Source: Thermoguttaceae bacterium
Lineage (GTDB): Bacteria; Planctomycetota; Planctomycetia; Pirellulales; Thermoguttaceae
DNA: 64,000 nucleotides
Assembly (NCBI GenBank): GCA_017441605.1
Contig: JAFRXD010000043.1
Location: forward strand, 33,773 to 97,772
Reading direction: 5' to 3'
Positions 44,065-52,695 of the stretch are shown here, piece after piece. Under the pieces are notes generated by a model. It was not told where the DNA came from. It ran no database searches and saw only the letters and a program-made list of their open reading frames with translations. The first letter of the stretch is position 1. Each line of letters starts with the position of its first letter. The position numbers and the translations under genes are program-made.

Positions 44065-45255
44065 ATGATCCTTGAAGCGCCCGAGACCCTGTTGAAAGAC
44101 TTGGAGAGCGAGAAGCCGTTCGTTCGACCGATCTTGAACTCGCCGGAAACCCTCGAGCGGTTCGCCCGCGCGATCGTCGAGAAATGGAATTCCGACTTGC
44201 TCGCGCTTACGAACAAGCCGAATTTGGACGCCGCGGAGCGCTTTTCGCTGATCGCGACGCTCAATCGAATTCGTCGCGTTCGCGACGACTACCTGACCGA
44301 CGCCGATCGCGCCGCCGCGGCGCGCGCCGAGAGCAAGGTCGCCGCCATGTCCGACCGCGAGTTCGCCGAAGCGCTCGAAACGGTCGACCTTCGCGCGGTC
44401 AAGCGAGCGTATCGCGCCTCGGTCGACGACGTAAACGACCGCGTCGCGATCGAGAGCTGGAACAAGCTCGACGAATTCGCCCTAGTCGTCGCCCGCGGCG
44501 TCGAGACGGGCAAGCTGGAAGAAGACGGCGACGAGAGCGTTGAAGCGACCCTCGTCGCCGAAGATTTTATCGAGACGCTCGACGAAGCCCCGTTGGGACG
44601 CACGTTTTCCGAATGGCTGCAAGGCGTCGCCGCCGCGTTCGCCGACGATCGCGCCTTTGACGACGACCCGATCTCGCGAACGACCGAGCTTTTCGTCGAC
44701 GCGCTCGACGCGCTCTGCGCTCGTCGCCTCGAAATCGAACAACCCCAACTTTGCGCCGGAGTCGAGCTCGCGCGCCGTTTCGGGGTCGAGAATCTCCGAA
44801 CCGCGCTGGAAGCGGAAGAGCGCCGTCAAGTCGCGCAAAACCCTCCTCGAGCGCGAGCGATCAAATTTGAGCGAGAGCGCCTTCCGGAATCGCTTCTCCT
44901 CCTGCAATGCGCCGACGACGGCGTCGCTCGCGTTCCCGACTCCATTATCCGAGCCTGTTCCGAAAACCGCTCCCGCTCCTTCGAAATCGACGGCGAGCGC
45001 GTCGAGGTCGAATTCCTCCTCAACGAGTCCGGGTTCCGAACCGTGTTCGTGGAAGTCCCGAGCAAGTGGACCGTCGAGTCGGTCGCCCTCGGCGCCTCTC
45101 CCGACCAAACGATCTCCGCCAAGCCCGGCGAGTACGACCGCGCCGCTTGGACCTTCCCCGCCCCCAAGAGCCTCGAAGAGCTCCGAAAAGTCCTCGACGA
45201 CTCCCTCTGGATCGAGCTGCGACGCGGCGACGAGCGCGTGTCGGTGGAGATGTGA
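44065..45255 (+). CDS. Hypothetical protein convergent with cas13d
   Basis: This 396-aa soluble protein is not recognised. It is acidic and largely helical for about 270 residues (ERFARAIVEKWNSDLLALTN, ADRAAAARAESKVAAMSDREF, SRTTELFVDALDALCARRLE). A shorter, more mixed C-terminal part contains ENRSRSFEIDGERVEVEFLL, TVFVEVPSKWTVESVALG and a final charged helix. There is no signal peptide, membrane helix or known catalytic motif. AGGAGAAAAAG lies just before the ATG. It ends 108 bp from the end of cas13d on the other strand, with a hairpin between. Its place in the accessory region does not show whether it belongs to the CRISPR locus. Confidence 0.7.
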   Translation: MILEAPETLLKDLESEKPFVRPILNSPETLERFARAIVEKWNSDLLALTNKPNLDAAERFSLIATLNRIRRVRDDYLTDADRAAAARAESKVAAMSDREFAEALETVDLRAVKRAYRASVDDVNDRVAIESWNKLDEFALVVARGVETGKLEEDGDESVEATLVAEDFIETLDEAPLGRTFSEWLQGVAAAFADDRAFDDDPISRTTELFVDALDALCARRLEIEQPQLCAGVELARRFGVENLRTALEAEERRQVAQNPPRARAIKFERERLPESLLLLQCADDGVARVPDSIIRACSENRSRSFEIDGERVEVEFLLNESGFRTVFVEVPSKWTVESVALGASPDQTISAKPGEYDRAAWTFPAPKSLEELRKVLDDSLWIELRRGDERVSVEM

Positions 45256-45285
45256 GCGACAAAGCGAGCGGGAAAAACGAATCGA

Positions 45286-45327
45286 GCGGGGATCGGCTAG
45301 CGGGCCGGTCCCCGCGTTTTTTGATTT
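45286..45327. terminator. Terminator between the 396-aa gene and cas13d
   Basis: GCGGGGATCGGC pairs with GCCGGTCCCCGC (one internal bulge) around a short loop, followed by GTTTTTTG on the plus strand. It separates two converging genes. Confidence 0.8.
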
Positions 45328-45363
45328 GCGCGCGGCGCGGAGGCGACTCTTTCTCGCCCCCTC

Positions 45364-48330
45364 TTATTCCTCCTCGACCTTTTTCCCTTCGGCGAGCCGT
45401 TTCGCGCGCTCTTTGCCGTCCTCTCCGTCCGGGTCGAAGAGCGCGTCGACCGTCAAATTCTTGAAACGCGGCAGCGAGTACGCGAACGGCAGATAGAGCA
45501 ATTTAATCAAGTCTTTGCTCGCGACCGTCTTGCGAACGAATTTGGACAAATCGAACTTCTCCGCGAGATAGCGCTGCTGAACGTAGTGGAACAGCTCGAA
45601 GTAGGACCGCATCGGCCCGGAGTCCTTTTCGGACCGGAAGTCCCCGACGTATTTCTCCAAATTCGCCAAGGCGCTCAGGTGCGCGACAGAATTGCGCGTC
45701 GCCGCGAAGAGACGCGGGGCGAAGTCGATCTCCGACGCCTCGAGGAGATGGAATTCGAGTATGTCGCGCCAGCGCTTGGCGTAGTGGAACCGAACCGATC
45801 GGGAATGCTTTTTGAACGCGGCGCGGAACAGCTCGGGGTCGCTCTTCTGCTCCTCGGTCGGAACGAAGTACAATTTCTTGTCGCGCTCGATATAGATATT
45901 GAGGGGCGCGAGGTAGTCGTTCTTGCGCGTCTCCAGTTCCCCGAGCTCCCCTTGAACTTGATACTCGGCGGAAAACGAGTCGTAAAGCTCTTCCCCGAAC
46001 TGTTGGCGAATCAGCCCCGCGTCGCGATCGAACGCCGCGTACCCGATAAAGTACCGCGCGTTCGCCTTGACGAGGTTCTTAATCAAGACGTACGCGACCG
46101 CCAAGTATAGACCGGTCAGCGATTTGAGTTGTTGGATCTCCGGCAGTTTCTCCCCCTCGGGCAGTTTCGCGTTTTTGGCGACGTCCTCTCGCTTTTCCGC
46201 CAAGTTCAGGAACGAAAAAGTCGAAAGTCGTTTCGCGAGGAAGTCGATCTTTGCGCTTAGTTTCGCGTCGTCGTCCGAGAAATTCTTGTAATAGGAGTCG
46301 ATCTGGTTCTCCGGAAGACGCGTCAGGACGTACCGAACGATTCGCCGATTCGCCATGACGGCGCGAACCGTCGACGGGCGGGCGTAGCGCGTTAAGTAGA
46401 TAAACCGCTTCGATTTCAGAACGTTGTTCGTCAAGAAGTTACGGAACGGCTTCGACGTCTTCGCTTGAGGCGACTTCGGGTCGAGCATGTTCGCGTCGAG
46501 CCACTCGTCCGTAACGTATTGCGAATCGTCCGGGACCCCGAGCGTCTTAATCGCCGCGACGAAGAGCGGGCGGCGCGTCGAATCGAGATCTCCGTTCATC
46601 TTCCCGACGCTCTGCAAAACCCGAAGCTGGTCCGCGACGATCCCCGCCGCGCGACCTTGCAGGTCGTTGAAGAGCGAGTACGCCGGGGCGAACTTCGCCT
46701 TGTCCCCAAGCTCCTTCATTAGATCGAGGAACGCCTGAATCGCGTCGAATTTGTGAATCAGCGCCGTTACCAGCTCGTTGATCTCCTTCGCCTCCATAAA
46801 GTTGCAGAGGAACGAAACGAACTGGACGAACGGAAGCGGCCCCCCTTCCGCCGGCTTCCCCGACGACTTGATCAAAACGTCGTCGAAAAGACCGTTCGGC
46901 AAAGGCTCCGTCGAATAGACCGGGAACGTCCCGTCGTACTTGTCGAAAACCGGAAGCAGCAGGTTCGAAACCTCGCCCCACACTTGGGTGGCGAACCCTC
47001 GGTACAGCTCCTCTTTCGCCTCGTCGTCGTTCGGGGTCGCGCGCAGTTTCGCGACCATCTCGTAGAGCTCGCTCCGCCCGTACTCCGCGCAAAGCCGCGC
47101 GCGCTCCGCCGGGTCGCTCGCCGCGCATATCGCGTCGAACGTCGCTTCCAACGTCTCCGTTACCGCGTACTTGCGCTTGATTCCCTCGAGGCGCTTCGCG
47201 TTGTCCGGCTCCACCGTCTTGAGGATCTCGATCATCTCCGCCGCTTGAACCGAGTCGCGCAAATGCCGGAAAATAACGAAGTCGGTTATCCGATAGAGCT
47301 TCGAGCGATACGAGTCGTGCTTCTTGTCCTTGATCTCCGGGCGGAACCGTTCGAGCATTAGTTCGCGCAGCTTCGTCGCGTTGACCCCGAGGTTCTTGAC
47401 GTCCTTCTTAATCGCGAAGAGGTAGTAGTCTCGCGCGAGCGCCACCATTTCGGTCGCCGTTCGCGCGCGATAGACGTCCTCGAAAAGAATCTGCAAATTC
47501 GTCTTCGATTTCTCGAGGAACTCGTCGTTGATCTTGTCGATCCGAGCCTTGTAGTTCTCCTCGATAATCTCCCATCGCCCGCGCTTCTCTTGGAAGCGCT
47601 CCTTCAGCTTCTCGCAGCTGGAAAAGAGAACCCGCGACTCCGAGAAGTGCGCCGTAAAGTGCCGCGCCGCGCTCAGGATCCGCAAAACCCCGACGTTATG
47701 AGAGTCGACCGCGCGAAGTTGGCGCTGGTAAGCCTCCGCGTCGAACTTGCCGCGAGGCTTTTTCGGCGCGACCCCGAACGCCGTTCCGAAATACCCGAAA
47801 AAGGGCGCCATCTCCTTCAGCGCCTCGATCGCCTTCTTCTCGTCCGAAAGCGAAATACCGACGATATCCTCCCCCGGGCGGTCCCGCAAGTTGTTGATCG
47901 CGTAGATTATGTCGTTCACGTAAAGACCGAAAATCTTCAGGACGTCGAGAACGCAGTGGATTATTTGGATTCGGACGTTGTCCCGCTCGAACTTCTTGCC
48001 GAAAAACTCCTCCTCCAGGACGTCTTTGAGCAGTAGGTAGTCTTTCCGAAAATCCTCGCGGCTCGAATCGAGCAAAACCTCGACCGGATTGAGCGCCGAA
48101 GCCTCTTCCTTTTCCTCGAACAACCCCTTCGAGAACTCGACCCGACGACCCACCGAATCGACCGAAAAGATCCCCGTCTCGTAAGGCGTCGGCCAGTCGT
48201 CCCGGTAGACCAGCTTCGCCTTCGCCCCCTTCCCGAACGTCGAGATCGCGATTTTCGCGTCGCCGTACGCGACGACTTGCTTCACGCCAATTTTGGTCGG
48301 GGTCGTTTGTTTCGCTCGCTCTTCGGTCAT
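45364..48330 (-). CDS. cas13d: CRISPR-associated RNA-guided RNase Cas13d (type VI-D effector)
   Basis: The ATG at 48330 (988 aa) is chosen because GAGGAG lies ten bases upstream; the upstream in-frame ATG at 48438 touches the -10 box of the promoter, so it cannot be used. HEPN1 carries RHFTAH (R223, H228) and HEPN2 carries RNSVAH (R879, H884), the two RxxxxH catalytic pairs. Similarity to known Cas13d runs along the whole length: FGYFGTAFG, LGVNATKLRELMLERF, KEINELVTALIHKFDAIQAF, NNVLKSKRFIYLTRY, NLVKANARYFIGYAAFDRD, and at the end YFELFHYVQQRYL and PRFKNLTVDALFD. Cas13d processes pre-crRNA and cuts target RNA, then RNA non-specifically. It is divergent from the repeat array. No cas1/cas2 or WYL gene is adjacent. 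Confidence 0.97.
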   Translation of the reverse strand: MTEERAKQTTPTKIGVKQVVAYGDAKIAISTFGKGAKAKLVYRDDWPTPYETGIFSVDSVGRRVEFSKGLFEEKEEASALNPVEVLLDSSREDFRKDYLLLKDVLEEEFFGKKFERDNVRIQIIHCVLDVLKIFGLYVNDIIYAINNLRDRPGEDIVGISLSDEKKAIEALKEMAPFFGYFGTAFGVAPKKPRGKFDAEAYQRQLRAVDSHNVGVLRILSAARHFTAHFSESRVLFSSCEKLKERFQEKRGRWEIIEENYKARIDKINDEFLEKSKTNLQILFEDVYRARTATEMVALARDYYLFAIKKDVKNLGVNATKLRELMLERFRPEIKDKKHDSYRSKLYRITDFVIFRHLRDSVQAAEMIEILKTVEPDNAKRLEGIKRKYAVTETLEATFDAICAASDPAERARLCAEYGRSELYEMVAKLRATPNDDEAKEELYRGFATQVWGEVSNLLLPVFDKYDGTFPVYSTEPLPNGLFDDVLIKSSGKPAEGGPLPFVQFVSFLCNFMEAKEINELVTALIHKFDAIQAFLDLMKELGDKAKFAPAYSLFNDLQGRAAGIVADQLRVLQSVGKMNGDLDSTRRPLFVAAIKTLGVPDDSQYVTDEWLDANMLDPKSPQAKTSKPFRNFLTNNVLKSKRFIYLTRYARPSTVRAVMANRRIVRYVLTRLPENQIDSYYKNFSDDDAKLSAKIDFLAKRLSTFSFLNLAEKREDVAKNAKLPEGEKLPEIQQLKSLTGLYLAVAYVLIKNLVKANARYFIGYAAFDRDAGLIRQQFGEELYDSFSAEYQVQGELGELETRKNDYLAPLNIYIERDKKLYFVPTEEQKSDPELFRAAFKKHSRSVRFHYAKRWRDILEFHLLEASEIDFAPRLFAATRNSVAHLSALANLEKYVGDFRSEKDSGPMRSYFELFHYVQQRYLAEKFDLSKFVRKTVASKDLIKLLYLPFAYSLPRFKNLTVDALFDPDGEDGKERAKRLAEGKKVEEE

Positions 48331-48438
48331 TGCCGTCGGTCTCCTCGTTGATTTTTGGTTCGTTCGAAAAGCGGCGCGAACGAAAAACGCCCGTCCCAAC
48401 GACGCGCCGTCGCTCGCGAACTCGCTCCAACGATTCAT

Positions 48439-48467
48439 AGTATAACCCGCCGATTCATATTTTTCAA
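48439..48467 (-). promoter_or_regulatory. Promoter of cas13d
   Basis: On the minus strand TTGAAA (48467-48462) and TATACT (48444-48439) are 17 bp apart. The expected start leaves a leader of about 100 nt before the ATG at 48330. Confidence 0.75.
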
Positions 48468-48755
48468 CCCCCGAGAAAAACGCCGAGCCGGGGCTTGCGC
48501 TCGAGACCTTCGGCGCTACAATGGAACTGACCGAATCGAGCGTCTACCGAGTCGCCGCCCCGCGTTCGGGCTTTCCGGAGGCGCGAGTTTTCCACCTCCG
48601 AAAAACGCTCGTCCGAAACCGCGTTTTTTAAAAAAACGCAATTTCGGACGGGAAATAATGAACGTTTTATTCGTTTTTTCTCAAAAACGAGGGCAATTTG
48701 TCGCGATGTAACTTTCGCTGTTTTAAACGTTTGAAAACTGCGACAGTTGCCTTGC
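48468..48755 (+). promoter_or_regulatory. Leader of the CRISPR array
   Basis: This 288-bp stretch between the cas13d promoter and the first repeat is AT-rich near the array (TTTTTTAAAAAAACG at about 48626-48640, TTTTAAACGTTTGAAAACTG at 48721-48740). A plus-strand TTGCGC (48495-48500) with TACAAT 16 bp later (48517-48522) is a candidate array promoter. The leader side is set by repeat conservation: the repeats next to it are identical and the far ones are degenerate. Confidence 0.6.
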
Positions 48756-50167
48756 GGCGCCGAGTGGGTCGATTTCAACCCATCCAATACCGCGTGCTTG
48801 TCAACAACCTCAAGCTCACGGGGCGCCGAGTGGGTCGATTTCAACCCATCCAATACCGGGTCTCGAGCACCACGTCCGAACTGATACGGCGCCGAGTGGG
48901 TCGATTTCAACCCATCCAATACCGGAACCCCGACAGGCGGATGGACGCGCACAGGCGCCGAGTGGGTCGATTTCAACCCATCCAATACCCGATCCCGTCA
49001 AGGAACGCTTTGCATACGGGCGCCGAGTGGGTCGATTTCAACCCATCCAATACCGTACGAGCCCGACTTGCGGAACAAACGCAGGCGCCGAGTGGGTCGA
49101 TTTCAACCCATCCAATACCCGGTGTGGCGCTGGACGCGAACCATCGCGCGGCGCCGAGTGGGTCGATTTCAACCCATCCAATACCAAAATATCCGTTCGC
49201 GCGCGAGCTGGTCGTGGCGCCGAGTGGGTCGATTTCAACCCATCCAATACCTCGTCCACGCTATCTTTAATCGCGTTTGCAGGCGCCGAGTGGGTCGATT
49301 TCAACCCATCCAATACCAGAAAGAAGTTGCCGATCCTCCAGCGATTCGGAGCCGCGCGGGTCGATTTCAACCCGTCCAATACTAGCCGAAAGAAGGGCTC
49401 TCGTTTCCAAAGAGCGCCGAGTGGGTTGATTTCAACCCGTCCGACGCCTAGGAACGAGATTCGCATCCTCCGGATTCGACGCCGCTCGAGTCAATTTTCG
49501 CCCGCCCGAGACGATAAGTTCGAGAGAGCTTTCAGGTCTTGTTGTCGCCGAGCGAGTTGGTTTCAACTCGGTCAAATTAAGAGCATTTTAAACAATCGGT
49601 CTTTGAGACGCCGCGCGGGTCGGTTTCGACCCGTCCAATACCAAGAAACTAATAATCGTTCCCGATCGATCGGACGCCGCGCGGGTCGATTTCGACCCAT
49701 CCGAAACCTAGGAACGGATTTCAATAACCGTCGCGCCCGGCGCCGAGTGGGTCGATTTCAACCCATCCGAGACCTGAATAACGACGCCCGTTTCCTCAAT
49801 ATCGGCGCTGTGTGGGTCGATTTCAACCCATCCGAGACCAGCTCGCTCACGAGCCAATCGCGAGTGTGCGGCGCTGTGTGGGTCGATTTCAACCCATCCG
49901 AGACCTTTTTCGATACTTTTAACGTCCTTGATTGGGGCGCTGTGTGGGTCGATTTCAACCCATCCGAGACCCTCCGTATCAACGATCGTTTCGATCAACT
50001 CGACGCTGTGTGGGGCAATTTCAACCCATCCGAGACCTCCGCCGGAAATGTCTATCGATTTGTCTTCGGCGCCATGCGGGTCAATTTCGACCCGTCTAAA
50101 ACCGACAAATCGCGCGATTCAATGACCGCTCGACGCCAAGCGGGTCGGTTTCGACCCGTCCAAAACC
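48756..50167 (+). CRISPR. Type VI-D CRISPR array, 22 repeats and 21 spacers
   Basis: Repeats are 36 nt, with starts at 48756, 48822, 48888, 48954, 49019, 49084, 49150, 49216, 49282, 49348, 49413, 49478, 49544, 49607, 49673, 49739, 49804, 49870, 49936, 50002, 50068 and 50132. Spacers are 27-30 nt and all different. The consensus begins GGCGCCGAG, contains the hairpin TGGGTCGATTTCAACCCA and ends TCCAATACC. Plus-strand transcription is inferred: the leader lies left, degeneracy rises to the right, and the last two repeats end CTAAAACC and CCAAAACC, like the AAAAC tail of type VI repeats. Open frames read through the array only because most units are 66 bp. Confidence 0.97.
49348..50167 (+). repeat. 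Degenerate distal repeats with stem-preserving changes
   Basis: The last thirteen repeats differ from the consensus. Several keep the stem through paired changes: T10-A27 becomes C-G in repeats 10, 13, 14, 21 and 22; G12-C25 becomes A-T in repeat 13 (CGAGTTGGTTTCAACTCG); the C15 x A22 mismatch of the consensus is a C-G pair in repeats 14, 15, 21 and 22 and T-A in repeats 11 and 13. Repeats 12 and 20 have lost pairs. Repeats 17-19 are identical to each other. Confidence 0.9.
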
Positions 50168-50561
50168 TCGCGTTTTCGTAGATATCGACAACTTGGAACG
50201 CCGCGTCGCTCGCCGCGTCTTTCGCGCGCTCGAGAAGATCGCGTTCCTATTCGTTATCGCTTTTGCCGGAATTGGCGCGTTCTCGTCGCTATCGACGCCT
50301 CGACTCCTCTGCGTCGTCGCGTTCGCGACTACTCCCTCGGGCTCCTCTTAGCGCGTCTCAACGTCTCTTGGCGTCCGGGAACGTCGTTCGGTCGCTCGGA
50401 TTCGGGAAGGAAATTCGCGCAAAAACGCGAATCTTTGCAAATTCTTAACAAAAACCGCGAATACTTCTCGCGGCGCTCGCGATAATCCCCCAAAAAACTA
50501 GGCGCCTTCGGATCCCCGCGCTCTCGAGGACTCTTCGGCGCCGTCTATTGGAGGATTCGAT
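50168..50561. other. Intergenic region after the array
   Basis: About 390 bp without a recognisable gene. The first 12 bases at about 50197 (AACGCCGCGTCG) line up in phase with the 65-66-bp repeat period and the front of the repeat, so one more decayed repeat is possible but the hairpin part is gone. TTGGAGG before 50562 is the ribosome-binding site of the next gene. Confidence 0.5.
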
Positions 50562-51290
50562 ATGAACGATATTTACGACGGGCTCCCGAGTCGCGAGGAA
50601 CTGCTGCGCGCGCTGGAGACCCGAATCGAGCGAACGACCGGCTCCGACGGACGAGAATTGTATCGACTGCGGGATCGCGAAGGGGACGAGCTTCGCGCGA
50701 AAATCGAGGCGGCGACCCAAACCGCGGCGGCGGAAACCGAGCGGCGACGCGACTTGCAATCCCGGCTCGACGCGGCGAACAAAGAGCGCGAGAGCTATCT
50801 GGTCGAGCTCGAAAAACTCCGCGCCGAGGCGGCTAGCCCGAGCGACGCGCGCGCCGAGCTGCGAAAATACGTCGAGCGCGCGACCGCGAGCCAAGCGAAA
50901 ATCGTCGCGCTCGAAGCGGAGCTAAAGCCTTTGCGCGAAGAGGTTCAATCGCATCGCGAGCGCGAGACCCGCGCCAAAATCGAGGCGCAAATCGACGACG
51001 CCGCGCGAAAGTTGCGCTGCCGCGAGACCGCCTTGCGCGACGCGCGGCGCCTCGCCCCCATGTTTCGGCTCAACGAGGCGGGAATCGCGACTACCGACGA
51101 CTCCCGACTCGTCTCCGAGGTCCTGCGCGAGGAAATCGAGCGCTGCCCCCACTGGCTCGAGCCGTCCCAAGGCGCCGACGCCTCCGCCGGGCGAATCGAC
51201 GCCGGTCGGCTCGATCGCGACGCGCTCTTTCGCCAAGCCTTGGAAAGCGGCGACTTCGCCGAGGCGATTAAATACGCCCCTCGATCCTAG
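50562..51290 (+). CDS. Phage scaffold-like coiled-coil protein
   Basis: This 242-aa protein starts MNDIYDGLPSREELLRALET and is dominated by coiled coil from about residue 45 to 140 (AAAETERRRDLQSRLDAANKERE, ELEKLRAEAA, KIVALEAELKPLREEVQSHR). A shorter globular end with MFRLNEAGIATTDDSRLVSE and LDRDALFRQALESGDFAEAI follows. Size, charge and place directly before the major capsid gene are those of a scaffolding protein, but there is no diagnostic motif. TTGGAGG lies before the ATG. The capsid gene starts 39 bp later. Confidence 0.65.
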   Translation: MNDIYDGLPSREELLRALETRIERTTGSDGRELYRLRDREGDELRAKIEAATQTAAAETERRRDLQSRLDAANKERESYLVELEKLRAEAASPSDARAELRKYVERATASQAKIVALEAELKPLREEVQSHRERETRAKIEAQIDDAARKLRCRETALRDARRLAPMFRLNEAGIATTDDSRLVSEVLREEIERCPHWLEPSQGADASAGRIDAGRLDRDALFRQALESGDFAEAIKYAPRS

Positions 51291-51329
51291 TTCTCGAAAC
51301 GTTTCGCTCTATTTCAAGAAAGGGTTTCT

Positions 51330-52493
51330 ATGTCCGTTTCCACGCTCGATTTGCTCAATTCTCGAATCGACCTGTCCGACGTCCTCTCGCGGCGCGCGGC
51401 GCAAGCCCCGAACTTCGTCGGCCTGTTCGACGTTCCGCGCTCCGGCGACGCCGCCCGGTTCGCGACCAATCCGACCCACTACTGGCTCGAGGGCGTCGAC
51501 GCGCCCAAGACCAAAACCTTTACCGGCTACGACTACGAGTCGAGCGCCGCGACCTTTACCGTCGCGAGCTCCGTCGGGTGGCAAGTCGGGGATCTGTTCC
51601 ACGTCTTGGGCGACTCGGCGGTTCTGCGCGTCGCGTCCGTCGCCTCGACCTCGATCGGCGCCGAACTGGTCGCCGCGAACGGTTCCTCCCTCGATCTCGA
51701 GACTTACGCCCCGACCAACGGCGGCGTTCTCGTCTTCGACTCCCGACCGATCCAAGAGGGCTCCGACTCCGGGGAGAACTTCTTCGCGCAGTCGACCGCC
51801 GAGTTCAACTACTCCCAAATTTTTCGCGGGGACGTCGGGCTGACCGGAACCGCGCTCGCCGTCGAGACCGCCGGGCGCGAGAACAATATCGCGACCCAGC
51901 TCGACTACGCGACCGACGCGATCCTTCGCCGTATAAACGCCGCGCTCGTTTTCGGAACCCGCGCCCAGCGAACCGCCGCGTCTCCGGGCTCGATGGGAGG
52001 GCTCTACTTCTTCGGAACCCAAGAGGGCGGCTTGGGAAGGAGTTATAGCGACTCCCCCTTGACGATGAGCAAGATCAACTTGGCGGCGCGCGACGTTACC
52101 GACGCCGGACGCGCTCCCGACGTCGTCCTGTGCGGACCCGGGCAAGCCCAAGTAATCTCGTCCTTTATGGACTCCCAAGTCCGGATCCAGCAAGGAACGA
52201 CCGAGGTCGGCTCCCGCGCCGAAACGATCGTAACCTCCGCCTGCGGCTCCCCGATGAAGATCGTCGTCGAGCCGTCCCTACCCGACTCCGACGTCTGGGT
52301 TTGCGACTCGCGCGGATTCGCGCTTCTGCCCCTCAACGGGCGCGCCCTCCGCTCCGAGCCCGCCTCCGCCCCCGGCGTCGACGGCGCCAGAGCCGTTCTC
52401 ATCGGAGAGTACGTCGCCGAGTTCAAGAACGCCAAGCAAGCGCTCTGCCGGATCTCCGGGCTCAAGTCGTCCGCGAGCGTTCTCGGACAGTAG
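51330..52493 (+). CDS. Major capsid protein, DUF5309/SU10 type
   Basis: This 387-aa protein has the features of the SU10/DUF5309 capsid family: an N-terminal arm, a VDAPKTKTFTGYDYESS domain, and the central helix motif AEFNYSQIFRGDVGLTGTAL followed by ETAGRENNIATQLDYATDAI. The C-terminal part (VVLCGPGQAQVISSFMDSQV, SDVWVCDSRGFALLPL) matches the A-domain end. It would form the phage head on the HK97 fold. AAGAAAGGG lies before the ATG. It is followed by a small gene and a head-completion protein in one operon. Confidence 0.82.
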   Translation: MSVSTLDLLNSRIDLSDVLSRRAAQAPNFVGLFDVPRSGDAARFATNPTHYWLEGVDAPKTKTFTGYDYESSAATFTVASSVGWQVGDLFHVLGDSAVLRVASVASTSIGAELVAANGSSLDLETYAPTNGGVLVFDSRPIQEGSDSGENFFAQSTAEFNYSQIFRGDVGLTGTALAVETAGRENNIATQLDYATDAILRRINAALVFGTRAQRTAASPGSMGGLYFFGTQEGGLGRSYSDSPLTMSKINLAARDVTDAGRAPDVVLCGPGQAQVISSFMDSQVRIQQGTTEVGSRAETIVTSACGSPMKIVVEPSLPDSDVWVCDSRGFALLPLNGRALRSEPASAPGVDGARAVLIGEYVAEFKNAKQALCRISGLKSSASVLGQ

Positions 52494-52523
52494 TTTAGAG
52501 TTCTTTGTATAGGAGGTCGCGCG

Positions 52524-52694
52524 ATGACCGATTCGTTCGAAGAGCCTCGATCCGACTCGCTAATCTATCGCGAGAACGGGGTCGCCAAAATCTACCGCGT
52601 TCCGGAACCGGTTCCGTTCTCGGAACTTATCGCGTCGTTCGAGCTATTTCGCGCCGCGAGCCGAGCGACCGAATCCGAAGCGAAGGAGGACTGA
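52524..52694 (+). CDS. Small hypothetical protein in the capsid operon, 56 aa
   Basis: Frame from ATG at 52524 to TGA at 52694 with AGGAGG nine bases upstream. The sequence (SLIYRENGVAKIYRVPEPVP and an acidic tail) is soluble and unrecognised. Its stop codon is one base before the next ATG, and an AAGGAGG inside its end serves that gene, which supports real translation and coupling. Confidence 0.7.
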   Translation: MTDSFEEPRSDSLIYRENGVAKIYRVPEPVPFSELIASFELFRAASRATESEAKED

Positions 52695-52695
52695 A

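Noticed and set aside
48330..48438. Extended start of cas13d at the ATG at 48438
   Set aside because: This ATG touches the -10 box (48444-48439) of a strong promoter, lies upstream of the expected transcript start and has no ribosome-binding site; the ATG at 48330 has GAGGAG and matches the length of the family.
48468..48755. tracrRNA in the leader
   Set aside because: Type VI-D does not use one and no anti-repeat longer than a few bases was seen.
48698..50181. Open reading frames through the array encoding repeated GAEWVDFNPSNT
   Set aside because: Produced by the 66-bp repeat-spacer period; spacers are unrelated and units of 63-65 bp break the frame.
50197..50232. A 23rd repeat after the last clear one
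   Set aside because: Only the first 12 bases match and the hairpin is gone; kept as a possibility only.
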